Positions 47,044-59,738 of a stretch of DNA of 64,000 bases are shown here, piece after piece. The notes under the pieces were generated by a model. That model searched no databases, was not told the DNA's origin, and saw only the letters and a list, made by a program, of their open reading frames with translations. A program made the translations under genes and the position numbers. Numbering within the stretch: position 1 is the first letter of the stretch; each line of letters begins with the position of its first letter. The DNA comes from Galeopsis tetrahit (taxonomy: Eukaryota > Streptophyta > Magnoliopsida > Lamiales > Lamiaceae): the NCBI GenBank assembly GCA_963675135.1, contig OY776120.1, forward strand, positions 12,676,001 through 12,740,000, written 5' to 3'.

Positions 47044-47348
47044 ATGATATTTCTCGGAAACGTGGAGATTAAAAGTAAAAGTTGTGCGATGTTGAATGTA
47101 TTTTCAAATGACGTTAAACAGAAGAATTACTTTGAATTGGTAGTCATCGATGAAAAGGTGAGTGAAACATGGGGGTACGTAAGGTCAACCTTGTTTAGGT
47201 GGATTATTGTAAAAACAAGCTTTCTCATGAAAGCAACTACCACTCCATTCACATTTTTATATTTTGATGTTAAGAGTAATTCACTCAATTGCATGATGGA
47301 GGTTACAATCGAAAATATATCAAAATCATTTAAAATTCCATTGATTAC
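47044..47348 (+). other. Unrecognised short ORF interrupted by the LTR element
   Basis: From ATG 47044 an open frame of about 102 codons (NYFELVVIDEKVSETWGYVR; FLMKATTTPFTFLYFDVKSN) reaches the ATTAC target site, where the retroelement inserted. Before the insertion the frame would have run on only briefly past 55552. No family was recognised and there is no splice evidence. It could be a gene fragment or chance. Confidence 0.3.
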
Positions 47349-49149
47349 TGTTGGTCCTGAAAAGGAGTATATAACAAGTGTATGGGAGGGGGGGGGGAAT
47401 ACACTTGTATGCAAATCTTTTCAACTTTTAATTAAACCAGAGCTCAGCAAGGTTGTCTTGGACAACTCTGCTGAAGATGATTAACTCTTCTAAGATAATC
47501 AAACCACTAAGTACTATTGAGTACTTAGTTGAATAACTATCTAGGGGAGTTATATGTGCGGAATAGTGGTTGGCCCTTTAAGTTCAGACTCCTTAGGTTT
47601 CTGAAATCACTTTGTCAATCCAATACAGTCCAGTTTAGTTTCAGGGAACTTGTCCAATACAGTTTTGCACAGTCTTTAAATATGTATCTTTTGAAAGATC
47701 AGTTTTGTGTGCAGTGTTGAATGAATGTAAGTACTTGTAAAGCAAATCAACACAAGAGGTTATAGTGGTTCAAAGACTCAAGCTCCTACATCCACTTTCC
47801 CTGATTTAACAGGATAATTCCTTCACTCTTGGAATTAACTTGTTTTATAGTGCCAAGGTGCACTTGATCAATAACACCACTCCTTGGTGAATTGATCCCT
47901 AGGATGTCTAGAGTCCTAGTACCCTCTTCTCAACTCAGAACTGGATTGTTCTTCTCTCAACAGTCAGCTCCTACCACTTCTACTACTACAACCTTCTCAC
48001 TTTCTCACTTGAAAGGGGTAAGGGTTGAAGTAAGGTTCCAACTAATGAGATATCCTTTACAATGAAGATCAGTGTATAAGGATAGGATATCTCTCTAAGC
48101 TTTGTGTATGAATATACAGTGGGTTCAGCTTAGAAGAAGTGTTTCAAGACTAAGAATGTCTTTTGGAGACTTTGAAGCTTTCAGAATAGTTGCTCAGTTG
48201 GATGTAGAATAGATGCTTCAAATGGTCTTCACACTCCTTGTATTTATAGACAAAATGAGGATTTGCCCGTTGGAGAGGCAGCCCCAAATTGCTATAAATG
48301 TCTTCCTTGAGTTCTTCAAACTGGAAGACAGATTCTTGATAGTGACATGTCCTCATTTGGGTAATAAACGGCTTGTAAGACTTTGTCTTCATTCTGCAGC
48401 ACTTTTCCCAATGTTTGACTTCTTGTTAGGACTTGGACATGGCTTCTGAAGATTGATCCAATGATAGGACAACATTCCTTATCAAATGGACAACTCTCCT
48501 TATCACTATCAGCAGTTTTGCTTATCAGCAAAGTTGGCTTGCTCTTCTTCAGATGACTTGGCTCTTTCCCTTTGCTTTGCTTGAAAGTGATCTTAGCATG
48601 TTTCAATGAGGTTCTTTAGGGTATGGTTGTCTCTAACTCTTCAGCATGGTTGACCTTCAATCATTAGGACCTTTGTTCTGGTACAAGCTTGCTGAGACAA
48701 CTCTTCTGGGACAACTCTCCTGATCAGCATATTTGGTCTTTTAACTTCAGAGCTGATTTTTTCACAGAGTTAACCTTTCTGGCCAACTCTCTTGATCAGA
48801 GCATTTGGCTAATTTTGTCCTTTTGAGCTTTACAATCTTGTTCTTGCATAGAGATACTTCTTCTGGACAACTCTCCTGATCAGAGCATTTGATATTCCAT
48901 AGAGTTTTCTTGTCCTTAGTGTTTGTTCCAGATTTTGAGCCTTGAGGGGACTTGATCTTGATCATCTTTAAAGCATAGGTTCCCCCTCACATTGTGCATC
49001 TAGTCATCTAAGAGCTGCCTAACATATTAGCTTCTCATCTAGCTTTACACTATGTGTTCTAGCATTTTTAGAACACAATCATATTGACTTAGTCATGTCT
49101 CAGGGGGTTTTGGTATTTGATCAAAACATATCTCATTTTATTCCCAATA
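47349..49149 (-). repeat. 3' LTR (intact)
   Basis: About 1801 bp. On the - strand it starts TATTGGGAATAAAATG (the first bases should be TG; a C-to-T change gives CCCAATA instead of CCCAACA on +) and ends CCTTTTCAGGACCAACA at 47349. The adjacent polypurine tract confirms the start. It contains several 'tcctgatcagagcatttg' phrases. Confidence 0.88.
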
Positions 49150-49693
49150 ATTTCTCCCTTTTTGATGATGCCAAAACCTACACATTCTATGCAAAAGTGA
49201 CTTGTCTACACCTATTACATATATCTTCAGAAGACATGACTAAGGTCAATATTCCTGAAAACACAATGTGTTAGTGTATTCACTGTTTTTGTTGTAAGTA
49301 GGTTTCAAAGATAGGCATAGAGAGATTTCAACAATGTATCTTGATTCAAAAGTGTTCAACTATCATTCATATAAAAGTCATTACAAGCATGTTGATAGTT
49401 GAAAGTAATTTATCAGAGCATGAATTCAAGACATCATTACAAATTAACATTTCATTACAACTAAATACTAAACATAGGATCAGAGCAAAACAAACTACTT
49501 CAAGTATCAGAGTAGTATGTTGGACATTAACACCAATTCTTGTATCAGAGCAATCTAAAACATATTGGAGCAAATAGCATATCAATGCATATCAGCAGGC
49601 TTGTCCAAACTTCAGCAGATTTGACCACATAGCAAAATTGTCTTCAGATAAGATAGTTTTCTATCCAGAAAGAGTCAGAAGACTTAGCCATTC

Positions 49694-52600
49694 TTAGAGA
49701 TCATCCTCAGGAGGTGGCACCATCCCATATTGTGTCCACACTCTCTTCTTGAGTTCCATGGCTTCCTGGTTGGTTCCTTTGGGTCCAAGAGTCATTTTGT
49801 TCAGCTTGAGAATCTCTGTGAACTCCCTCAGGATCCTTGCTTGGTCAATCCATCCTTCAAGCTTTGGAGGCATGTAGATGATGGGCTTAGGAGCATTGAG
49901 TTCAATTCTTGCAATATCAGCAGCTGCAAGTAATTGTTGATACAATTCTCTGTAGTATTCCAGCATGAACTCAGCAAAGGCAGAGTTTGCATCTCCTCCA
50001 TTCCATCTGTCAATGACATAATAGTCATAGACAAACTCCCTTTTAGCCTCTTCCCATGTATCATTCAGTTGAATTGGCACCCATTTATCCAAATATGGAT
50101 ATTTGGTGTCCATTGGGACTAGAAGCTGAGGCTTCATCTTGCTGTATGTTGCTCTCCTTCTTCTTGGTTTCTGAAAATTTGCTCTTCTCTTATCTCTTGC
50201 TCTTTGTGCTTCATCCATCAAGTCCATTTTCTCACGGGCCTTCATCATGGCCAGTTTCTGTTGTGTTTCAGGGTCTTTGCCATACCCTTCATGAAACAAC
50301 TTTGATGGATCATGAGCTAGGACAGTTGTCTTCTTCTTAGGTTCAGGTCCAAATCCTTCAGCAAACAGTTCTTCAATATCTTCAGTGGACTTGGAACCTT
50401 CAACATTGACTGTTTCAGAAGGCTTTTCATTTTCAGCAATTTTGGGCTCTTCAGCAGCTTTGGCTTTCTTTGTTGTAGGCTCATCATCACCAATTCTGAA
50501 TTCAGGTGGAAGATCAAGACTGTTGGGAAAGTCAGTAAATGTTTCAGCTTGTCTTTTCTTTCCTTTTGCCCTCTTGATCTTTCCTCTAGTTTGGACACCT
50601 TCAACATCTTTGTCCAAACCAGACACCTCACCACCTGGTCTCTGCTGTAACCTCATTTTTTCTTCTTGAGCTGAGGCCATTGAATTCTTCAATGCAAGTG
50701 CTAGTTGCTCTTCTTCATCCAATTCTTCCAAGTTTAGCACTGCAGGCTCTTTTCCTTTTCCTTCAGCAGCTTTGTCTTTTCCCTTGTCTGAGCCTCCAAT
50801 CACCAAGGCACCTTTTGCTCTAGCTCTTTCCCTTTCCCCCTTTTTGGCAGCATCAAAACACTGGGGTTTTAGCTCACTCATTGTTGTGGCCATTAGGGAT
50901 TGGGCCTGGTTCAGGGACTTCATCTCTTCCAACAAATATACATTTTCATCATGTATATTTTGCATACTATCACTGCTCAAGCTAAGAAAAGCTAGAACAG
51001 GCTTCATCTTTTGTTGAACAACCTCTTCCAAGGTTGCTTTCAGGGATGCATCCAGTTGGGCTTTAAGGAGCTTAGTGAGGTTGGCTACTGCACCTTCAGC
51101 AATGTTGGCCAATACCTCTTGGGAAAATTTTTCAGAGGCTGCTTTCACCATTGCTAGCCTTTGCTCTTCAGCTCTTCTCTTTTGCAATGCAGTCTTCTTT
51201 CCAAGAGCTTGCTTGACAGTTAGTCTGAGAGCCTTGACATTGGCATTATGATTATCTCTCAGCAGCTTTTGTTCCTTCTTGACCTCTTCTGAGATGGCTT
51301 CCATGGTGGATTTGGCTTTTTGTACTTCAGTGGAAATGGTTTGGAGACCAGTTTCCACACCACTAATCCTTGCTTCCAGAGTGGGTAGCACAACATCCTC
51401 AGAGCCAGTGAGCCTCATTTCTACAGATGCTAGAGTCCTTCCTTGCTCATTCAATGCTCCTGAAGTTTCAGCATGAGCAGATTGGACTTGATGAGCCAAG
51501 GAGTCCAACTTCTCTGATTGCATTCCAAGCAGGGCTTGAGCTGAGCCTGTATCTACTTGGATAGGTGCATCTGTTAAGAACTCATCTGCAAAAATTTGGT
51601 CAAGGGAAATACCTGCAATATTAGACAAATCAAACAGGTTAGGGAATAAACACTCATCACCCTCAATTTCTTTTGTATAAGACTCTGATACATCAGCAGC
51701 CTTCTTCTCATTTTCAACTCTTTCTTTTCTCCCTTCATTTATAATTTTCTCACTTAAAGAAACAGGCCTCCTCTCATCAAGGGATTCCTGAAGTTCAGAT
51801 TTGACTTCAAGAATAGCCTGCCCTTCCTCACTTATATCACCCTCATTTGGTGGTACACTCACTATTCTAGTGATCACCACTTCTCTCTCATCTACTACTC
51901 CCTCTGATTTTTCCACTAACTTCTCCTTTTCAACTCCTTCTCCTAATTCTGCAGCATCTCCACCTTCAACAAGGTTCAAAGATGGCAGTTGAGGGGAGAT
52001 CACAGTGCTTATTTCAGCAGCCACTGAGTCATCCTGAATGATTAAGGGCTGATCAGTGTCCAACTCTTCTGACACTGAATAGGCCTTAATCAAACCAGCC
52101 TCTAGCATAGGAACCTCAACATCTTTAGGTTGTGCCTTGGGTTCAGAAGAACCTTCATTGGCAGATGTGTCTTTGGTTGTGTTACCACCCTTGGTCAACA
52201 CCTCTGATGAAACAGAGCCTTTCCTATGGTAAGTTCTAGGAGGGTTTGAAAGTCTATCTGCTACAGAAGACTTAGGTTCAGGGAGGTTGGCTTGAGGGGT
52301 TTCAGGAGGGTTGGAATTTGAAGGGTTTGAGGGATCATCAGGGGAATCATCATCATTTGAGCTACTGTCAGGGTGTTTGATTCCCTTAGCTTTTCTTTCT
52401 TTCTCCTCAATGATCTTCTCAGCTACCAACTTTGCAAAAACTTCCTCATCAGTGAGGAATCTTGTTTTCATCACACCAGCAAAGTGTAGCAATCTGCTCT
52501 CCTCCACTTGCCACCAGTTTGCACCCTTATCTTGGATGACTTGTGATATTTCCATCAAGGTTTTATCTTTTACATCCACAAGCATCCTCAAATCATGAAA

Positions 52601-54433
52601 CATTTTCTGAATTCTTGGAAATTCAGCAAGTTGTGGATACAAACTGTCCACAGTGGCCTTAGCTCCACCTCTGAGCATACTTTCATAAGTATACTCCTCC
52701 TCATTCTCATTTGATGGAGAACTTTGGGCTATAGGGGAGTGGGCTGTGGTTTCTCTAATTGCAGCTTCAGGCAAGTTAAGTTCAGGAGGATTGGCTTCAG
52801 AAAGATTAGGCTCAAATGAAGGTACTTCAGTTGCTTTAGAGAGCAATGAATCTGAAGGGGCTTTGCTTAGGGGAGTTGGCTCATTGAGTGCATGTTCTAA
52901 GAGCTTTGAGTAGTTGAGCATGGATGAGTCAAGGGGAGACAGGAGTCTTGTCTCATCTACTGCTAAATCTGCAAGCACATAAATGCCACTTCTTTGCACA
53001 CTTCCTTCAGGAGAATATCTCTTAGAGAGATCTACAGGGGTGATGGGTTGGTTGGAAGGGGTAACATGGGTTTCAGGGGAGTTGGGCTCAGGGTTCTGGG
53101 TTTCAGGGAGGTTGGCCTCTTTAGGTTGACCTTCAGGGACTTTGGATTCTGGAGTTCCAGATCCAGATGAGCTAGTCCTTGACTTGGATTTGGTCCTGCT
53201 TTCAGCTCTGCTTTCTCTTAGAGCCAATTGAAGAGACCTTTCTTCCTGCAGCTCCAACACTTTCTCAGTAGTCTTGGCCCTTCTCTTGCTGGCCCTACTG
53301 CTTCCACTGCCTTCACCATCCTTCTCAGGGACAACTTCCCTGATTCTTTTATCACCCTTGTGCTTTTGCCTTGTCTCATTGTATTTCAGCCTCAACTCTT
53401 CTGAGTGGTCAGAAGGCACACTTACTCCCTCTTTTGCCACTTCATCAACTTCAGCTGATGCTCCTGAGGCTTCTCTTGAAGACAATTGAGACATTTTCCT
53501 TATTTTGACAGCCCTGGCCTTGGTTCTCTTCTTCATCTTAGGTTTTTCTTCAACCTGTTCTTCAGCAGGTTTGGCCAGAAGCATTCTCCTTTGCTCAGTT
53601 TTCTTGCTGAGCTTTCTGAACAGTATCTTTTGGGCTGGGAGAGGCTTTGCAAATGTTTGCATTTGAGAGTAGTGGGAAAATCTTTCAATCAACAAGCTTG
53701 CCCTGGTGCAATACTTGAGTTTCCCTTCTAGCACAACCTTGTTGTGAGATTTCACTTTGAATTTTGCCTTTTCCTTCATCATCTCAGACATGATGAAGGT
53801 CCTCCAATCAAACTTGATGCCCTTGTCACTAGCATCAATCACTGCAGCCATAATTCTGATTCTTGGATGGCTGACCTGCTCCAAGCTTCCAGTATTGCTC
53901 AAGAGACTTTTAGCAACTACCTCAAAGAGGTTGAGAAATTCTGGCTTGAGAGTCTTCTTGTTTTGTGTTGAAGAGAGAGGACCTGGTACTAATAGCCATT
54001 CTTGAGCTATTTCATCTTCATGTCCAGTACCATAAACTTCGGGATTCCTTCCCTCATAAGGCAATCCAAAAGCTCCTTCAAGATCTTCTGAAGAGAATTT
54101 CACTCTATGAAATCTCTCTTCTTCCTCTCCCTCTGCAACATATGACAATCTGGTGGAAACTTCACCATCTTCAGTTTTACCTCTCCATTTGAGAAAGGCA
54201 AAGAACTCAGCCATGTAGCTTTCTAGGCAGGAACTTGGTCTTTCCTCCAAAAACTTTTGCAAGCCAGCTCTTCTCAGCCATCTTAGAGTTGGTGTAATCT
54301 CAGGGTCTTCACTCTCAAAGGATACTATGGGCTAAAAGTGAAGATTGTTCTTGTTGCTCAAGTATCCAAAATCAAGGTCTAGAGCCTTGTTGGAGAAATC
54401 AATGATCATCTCTGGTCTAACTTTGGGGGCCAT
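49694..54433 (-). pseudogene. 1579-codon ORF, plant-transposon-protein type, one TAG
   Basis: From ATG 54433 (MAPKVRPEMIIDFSNKAL) the frame runs to TGA-free end at 49694 with a single stop, TAG at 54334-54332 (codon 34), likely CAG-to-TAG. Downstream of it 1522 residues are open. The N-terminal 200 residues (GAFGLPYEG; FEVVAKSLLSNTGSLEQVSH; FIMSEMMKEKAKF) resemble the putative plant transposon protein (Transposase_32-like) domain. A basic region, long Pro/Glu/Ser-rich low-complexity stretches (repeated LPE/NPPE), coiled coils (about 950-1150) and a Trp/Tyr-rich C-terminal domain (YDYYVIDRWNGGDANSAFAE) follow. No zinc knuckle, protease or polymerase motif was seen. It may act as a structural, gag-like protein of the element; that is inference. 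The family assignment is from memory. Confidence 0.7.
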
Positions 54434-54439
54434 TGAAGG

Positions 54440-54934
54440 TTACAGAGAAAAGTTTGAGATAGATTGAGAGAGTTTGAAGAAAATTTAGAGCTAGGGTTTC
54501 GAATACTTGGGGAAGAAGTGTTTGTGGGGGATCTTAAGACTTGTGAATATTCTAAAAAGAATGTTTGTCAATGAGTTGGCGAAGTCTTGATGCAATTCAA
54601 AGGTGAACAAAAATGGAAATCCAAAATGAACGGCTAGGATTGATTTCAGAGGAGTTGGCCAGTTTTGATCCAATGGTCAAAAACCAATGCAACAGTGAAA
54701 AACTGTTTTGTTCAAAAACGTGGGTGGTTTTTAATGTTTGTTTAAGGCTGGGGGAGTTTTCGAGATAGATCATGTCCCAAAAAGTTTAATGCAAACAAGA
54801 GTTAAATTTTGGCATTTAATGCATGGAAAGTGACATTTTGGGTGGGAGACAAATTAAATCCCAAAAAGGTGAAAACTGTATTTTCAATGGGACAGATTTC
54901 GAAATAGACAATGATCACCTAAAATAGGTGTTTA
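54440..54934 (-). other. Leader of the LTR element
   Basis: Untranslated stretch between the scrambled 5' LTR and the ORF. It ends at the homology breakpoint 'tttatcagaaacctaagg' (54931 on). No correctly oriented primer-binding site was found here. Confidence 0.6.
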
Positions 54935-55551
54935 TCAGAAACCTAAGGAGTCTAAACTTAAAGGGCCAACCACTATTCCGCACATATAACTCCCCTAGAT
55001 AGTTATTCAACTAAGTACTCAATAGTACTTAGTGGTTTGATTATCTTAGAAGAGTTAATCATCTTCAGCAGAGTTGTCCAAGACAACCTTGCTGAGCTCT
55101 GGTTTGATCAAAAGTTGAAAAGATTTGCATACAAGTGTATTCCCCCCCCCCCCCCCATACACTTGTTATATACTCCTTTCAGGACCAACAAGTGGTATCA
55201 GAGCATTTGACTAATTTTGTCCTTTTGAGCTTTACAATCTTGTTCTTGCATAGAGATACTTCTTCTGGACAACTCTCCTGATCAGAGCATTTGATATTCC
55301 ATAGAGTTTTCTTGTCCTTAGTGTTTGTTCCAGATTTTGAGCCTTGAGGGGACTTGATCTTGATCATCTTTAAAGCATAGGTTCCCCCTCACATTGTGCA
55401 TCTAGTCATCTAAGAGCTGACTAACATATTAGCTTCTCATCTAGCTTTACACTATGTGTTCTAGCATTTTTAGAACACAATCATATTGACTTAGTCATGT
55501 CTTAGGGGGTTTTGGTATTTGATCAAAACATATCTCATTTTATTCCCAACA
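54935..55551. repeat. Rearranged 5' LTR with inverted segment
   Basis: 55197-55551 matches 48795-49149 in direct orientation (about 355 bp, a few differences). 54935-55190 matches 47349-47604 in inverted orientation, followed by AG and TGGTATCAGAGC (55193-55204). The middle 1.2 kb of the LTR is absent. The junction lies in ATCAGAGCATTTG, shared by the primer site side and the LTR interior. Confidence 0.9.
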
Positions 55552-55864
55552 ATTACATATAATATATTTAATTTTTACTATTTACTTTCCTCATTTGTAT
55601 TTTTTAATTTTAATTTTCAACATTCACAAAATCATTAATTCTCATTCTATTTTGATGTTTCCTTTTATTGGTAATATAAATACACCATTCTGATTAATTT
55701 CACATTCCCAAAAGATAGTTTTTAATTTTTATAAAACAATTTTAGGATAAAAAAATTCATAACCAAAAATACGTGTATATATAATAAAGATAAATACTCA
55801 ATTATTTATGATATGTTTATTAACGTAAATGTTAAAAGGAAAAAAAAAAAGATTGAAAATCATA

Positions 55865-57078
55865 GAATGAGTTTACCCCACATCATTTTTTACAACAATT
55901 ATCTACACCCGCTAATTTTATGAGTTCACCCAAATCATTTTTTACCATAGTTATCTGCACCCATTCATTTTATAAGTTCACCCCCAAATCATTTCTTTTT
56001 TGCAACGGTTATCTACACCCGCTCATTTTATGAGTTCACCCCCAAATTATATTTTTACCAAAGTTATTTGCACCCGCTCATTTTATGAGTTCACCCCCAA
56101 ATTATTTTTATACCACAGTTATCTGCACCCGCTCATTTTATGAGTTTACCCCAAAATATTTTTTAAAAAATAATTACATTTAAAAGACTATATTATTTTT
56201 TTATTAATTAACACAAAATATAATAAAATCAACCCTAATTTATACATTTACAATTTACAGCCGAGTCATTGTCGAGTTACCATTGATTCACCACCAAATC
56301 ACTCATATTTTTAGAAAAAAAATTGTAAAAACATAATTAAAAAAAAGTATTGAGATTAGGCACAAATTCCGATTTTTTTTCTTTTTAATTTTTCTTCCCA
56401 TTTTCAATTTTTATTCCAAACTTTTTATTTAAAAATGGAGAATACACATGCAAAAAATGGAAAAGAAAGACAGAAAAATTTAAAAAGGAAAAGAAAAAGA
56501 AAAAAAAACAAGGAAATAAAAAATTTGGAAAAAAAAGTGAAAATGGGAAGAAAAAAGAAAAAGAGGAGGGGGAAGAAAAATTAAAAAGAAAAAAATCGAG
56601 ATTTGTGGCTAATTTCGATAGTTTTTTATTAATTATATTTTTACGTTTTTTTTAAAATATGGGTGATTTGGTGGTGAATCGATTTTTTAGAGATTATTTT
56701 ATTATATTTTGTGTAAATTAATAAAATGATAATATAGTCTTTTAAATGTGATTATTTTTTAAAAAATATTTTGGGGTGCACTCATAAAATGTGCAAGTGC
56801 AGATAATCGTGGTAAAACAATAATTTGGGGGTGAACTCATAAAATGAGCGAGTGCAGATAATTGTGGTAAAAATAATTTGGGGTGAACTCATAGAATGAG
56901 TGGGTGTAGATAACTGTTGTAAAAAAGAAATGATTTGGGGGTGAACTCATTAAATGAGCGGGTGCAGATAACTGTAGTAAAAATATGATTAGGGGGTGAA
57001 TTTATTAAATTAGCGGGTGCAGATAACTGTAGTAAAAATATGATTGGGGGTGCACTCATTAAATTAGTGGGTGCAGGT
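55865..57078. mobile_element. Foldback element with subrepeat arms
   Basis: The left arm (55865-56155) holds about five units of 55-62 bp ('atctacacccgctcatttta', 'tgagttcacccccaaat'). The right arm (56770-57078) holds the same units inverted ('gggggtgaactcat', 'gcgggtgcagataactg'). Inner arm sequence is also complementary ('gattcaccaccaaatcac' against 'gtgatttggtggtgaatc'). The centre (56380-56620) is A/G-rich. No ORF was seen. It resembles FB/FARE-type foldback elements. No target duplication was identified. Confidence 0.82.
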
Positions 57079-58449
57079 AAAATATAAATAAAATTTAAAA
57101 AGAAAGGCTAGAACAGTAATTTTACTTAATATATATATACATATTAAAAATAATTTAAATAAAAGAAGGGTAATATAGTAAATAACAAAATACAATTTAA
57201 AAAATGATATAAATAACTTAAACTAGTATAACATGTAGCAGGTTGTTACGACGTTTACAACGCCACGTGGCGTGATTCGATAAAGTGACTATGTAGTCAA
57301 TTCGTAAAATGTGACTGCCGTAAGAATTGCCCAACTAACAAAAGGAAGTTACTAAAGGAAACAATACATGTTTATTGTGCTTAGGACCCGTTTGATAGGC
57401 ATTATAAGGGGAATATTAACCTTGTATAACAATTATTATGCTGTTTGATAGCTCATATAGGCTATATCAGCACCCCTGAATAGTCAGAAAAGCGGCGTAT
57501 TAAAAAGTGCTTTTTTGGGCCCTTATACAGGCTTTTCACTATTCCCTTTTGAAGAAATAATACTACCCCCCTAGTATTATTTTATACAGGTTTGGCCCGT
57601 ATAAGCTAGATTACGATTTTGCCCCTCTAACACACAATGTTGCCCTAAAATTGAATTTTGCATCGCGATCTCATATTTTCACTCAGCCTCCTTCTCTCTT
57701 CTTTTTTCTTTTTTTTGGCGATTCCTTCGTCTCCGACGACTCTCTGCCATCGCCGACCTTCACTCTCAAATTTCGTACTCTTCTTCGTGCCAGTTCGACT
57801 GCTCGGTTGCGCCCGACATTGAATAATCCATCCACTGAGAATGGTCGACTTTTTTTCGATGTTTTTTTTTTCTTTTTATGGTTTAGTCTTTCGTACGGCG
57901 CCTATTGACCATCTTTTTGTGCGATTGTAGGTGTGTCTGATGGGTTCCCTGCCGTGAAAGGTTGAAGGTTCGATTTATTCGTTCACTACAATTTTTTAGG
58001 GTTTAGGTTTTTAGGGATTAACATATTAATCTGTTGCTCGTAGGTATTTTCGTTCGCGTTAGGTTTGAACAAAAGAGGCGTCATAAAGCATCGGTGAGCA
58101 TTCGTAAATAACTTATTGTTTTTTGTTTATGTTACGGTTCAATCGATTTACATATAGATTTTGTTTTTTGTTAATTGTTGTGACAGTTTTTAATTTTTTC
58201 GGTATAGATTGTTCTGGTCATTGACAGTGTTAATGTGTTTCAATGTCCCCCATTTTCCTCCTCCCCTTCACTAGTTGCAGACAATTACTCGACATTCATA
58301 GAGTTTACATTTATATAGTTTACATGTTTCAATTGATTTTCATTCCCCTTTCAATGGTTGTATACAAACTGGTCATTGATAGAGTTTATGGGTTTCAATT
58401 GATTTTCGTTTCCCAATCTGTTTGTTTGTTTTTTGGTATAGGGCATACA

Positions 58450-59738
58450 ATGCTGACCCCTTCGATGAGAAAAAAACTGTTGTTGTATTTTTTGATTGAA
58501 GAAATGCACCAGCGATTGATTCGTATATGTATAATCGTTCTCTTAATAACTAGACGCAACCGAAATGTTAGAAGGCGCACTCTTTCTTGGGAAATGATTT
58601 CAAAAATCTCTAGGCAAGTAGTACACATGAATAGACTGTTCCACATTCGGGATTCTGATTGTGTTGCAAATCTAAGGATGGATCGGAATGCATTTGCACG
58701 TTTATGTTTTTTGCTTGGTGAATTAGGAGGATTGAAAAAACGAAAGTATATTGGTGTTGAAGAGCAAGTTTCCGTGTTCTTAAGTGTTTTGGCTCACCAC
58801 AAAAAGAATAGGGTAGTGGCATTCGACTTTGACCGGTCTGGTCAATCAATATCCGCAGTTGTCCGTTTAGTCCTGAGAGCTATTTTGAAATTGCACCACC
58901 TTTTCCTAGTTACGCCTGTTCCCGTACCCGATGATTCCACTGACGTAAGATGGAAATGGTTCAAGGTAAATTTGTGTACTGTTGTGCATCTCCAAATGTT
59001 GTTTTTAATCTATTCTCTCTTATTTTGTAGGGTTGTCTTGGTGCCCTCGATGGTACATTCATTGATCTTCAAGTACCAAGCCTAGATAGAGCACGTTATA
59101 GAACACGCAAGGGCCGTGTCTCTACTAATGTGTTTGGTGTGTGCGACACGCAAATGAAATTCGTTTACGTCCTTCCGGGCTGGGAAGGGTCGACTGCTGA
59201 TTCTAGAATACTTCGCGATGCCGTAACTAGAACTCATGGCCTCAAGGTCCCTAAGGGTAATTAATGTGTACATACCTCATTTAACTAACTTCTCGTTGCT
59301 TACGTAACTATGCATCTCACATCAGCTGCCCTGTTCGTAGGGAAGTACTATTTGTGCGACAACGGCTATCCCAACAGCGAAGGGTTTCTCGTTCCTTACC
59401 GCGGTTGTCGGTATCATCTTAGTGAGTGGTGGGGTCCCAATAGTGGCAGGCCATCTAATCCCCAAGAACATTACAACATGAGACACACTAGGGCTCGTAA
59501 TGTTATAGAACGGGCTTTTGGTATCTTAAAAAAACGGTTTGACATACTTAGAAGTGCGTCGTTCTACCCTGCGAAGGTTCAAGTGAGACTTATCATGGCC
59601 TGTTTCCTCCTCCACAATTATTGCCGCTCTCAGATGTCTGTGGACCCAATTGAGGTATTGTTCGATTTACACGATGATGCTCCGGGTGACGATGACATGG
59701 ATGAGGATGTCGTGGACTCTGTTGAGTCGTCGCCGTAG
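58450..59738 (+). CDS. PIF/Harbinger (HARBI1-like) transposase
   Basis: Three exons: 58450-58965, 59031-59256 and 59341-59738. GT-AG junctions and phases agree, giving about 379 residues with no stop. A helical N-terminal region (LRMDRNAFARLCFLLGELGG; HHKKNRVVAFDFDRSGQSIS) is followed by the DDE_4 nuclease: GALDGTFIDL (D179), GWEGSTADSR (D229), LCDNGYPN (D254) and RNVIERAFGILKKRF (E304). The last part is acidic (DDAPGDDDMDEDV). The protein should cut at the element ends together with the Myb/SANT partner at 61010. The length matches plant homologues. Upstream 57650-58440 is probably leader with small introns. The gene looks intact. Confidence 0.93.

Larger units (their letters stand above)
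47349..55551 (-). mobile_element. Non-autonomous LTR retroelement with one giant ORF
   Basis: 8.2 kb flanked by ATTAC (47344-47348 and 55552-55556). The - strand reads a scrambled 5' LTR (55551-54935), leader, ORF (54433-49694), polypurine tract (AAAAAGGGAGAAA, about 49151-49163) and an intact 3' LTR (49149-47349). A Met-tRNA primer-site match (TGGTATCAGAGC) is present but inverted, at 55193-55204. No reverse transcriptase, integrase or RNase H is encoded, so it must use enzymes from another family. LTR ends and tract look Copia (SIRE-like). Confidence 0.9.

Noticed and set aside
55193..55204. TGGTATCAGAGC as a tRNA gene fragment
   Set aside because: It is a 12-nt primer-binding-site match directly after an LTR end (CCAACA AG); no cloverleaf surrounds it.
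47349..55551. Two opposed LTR elements rather than one
   Set aside because: One ATTAC duplication encloses everything, and the direct and inverted pieces together belong to one LTR family; a single rearranged insertion is simpler.
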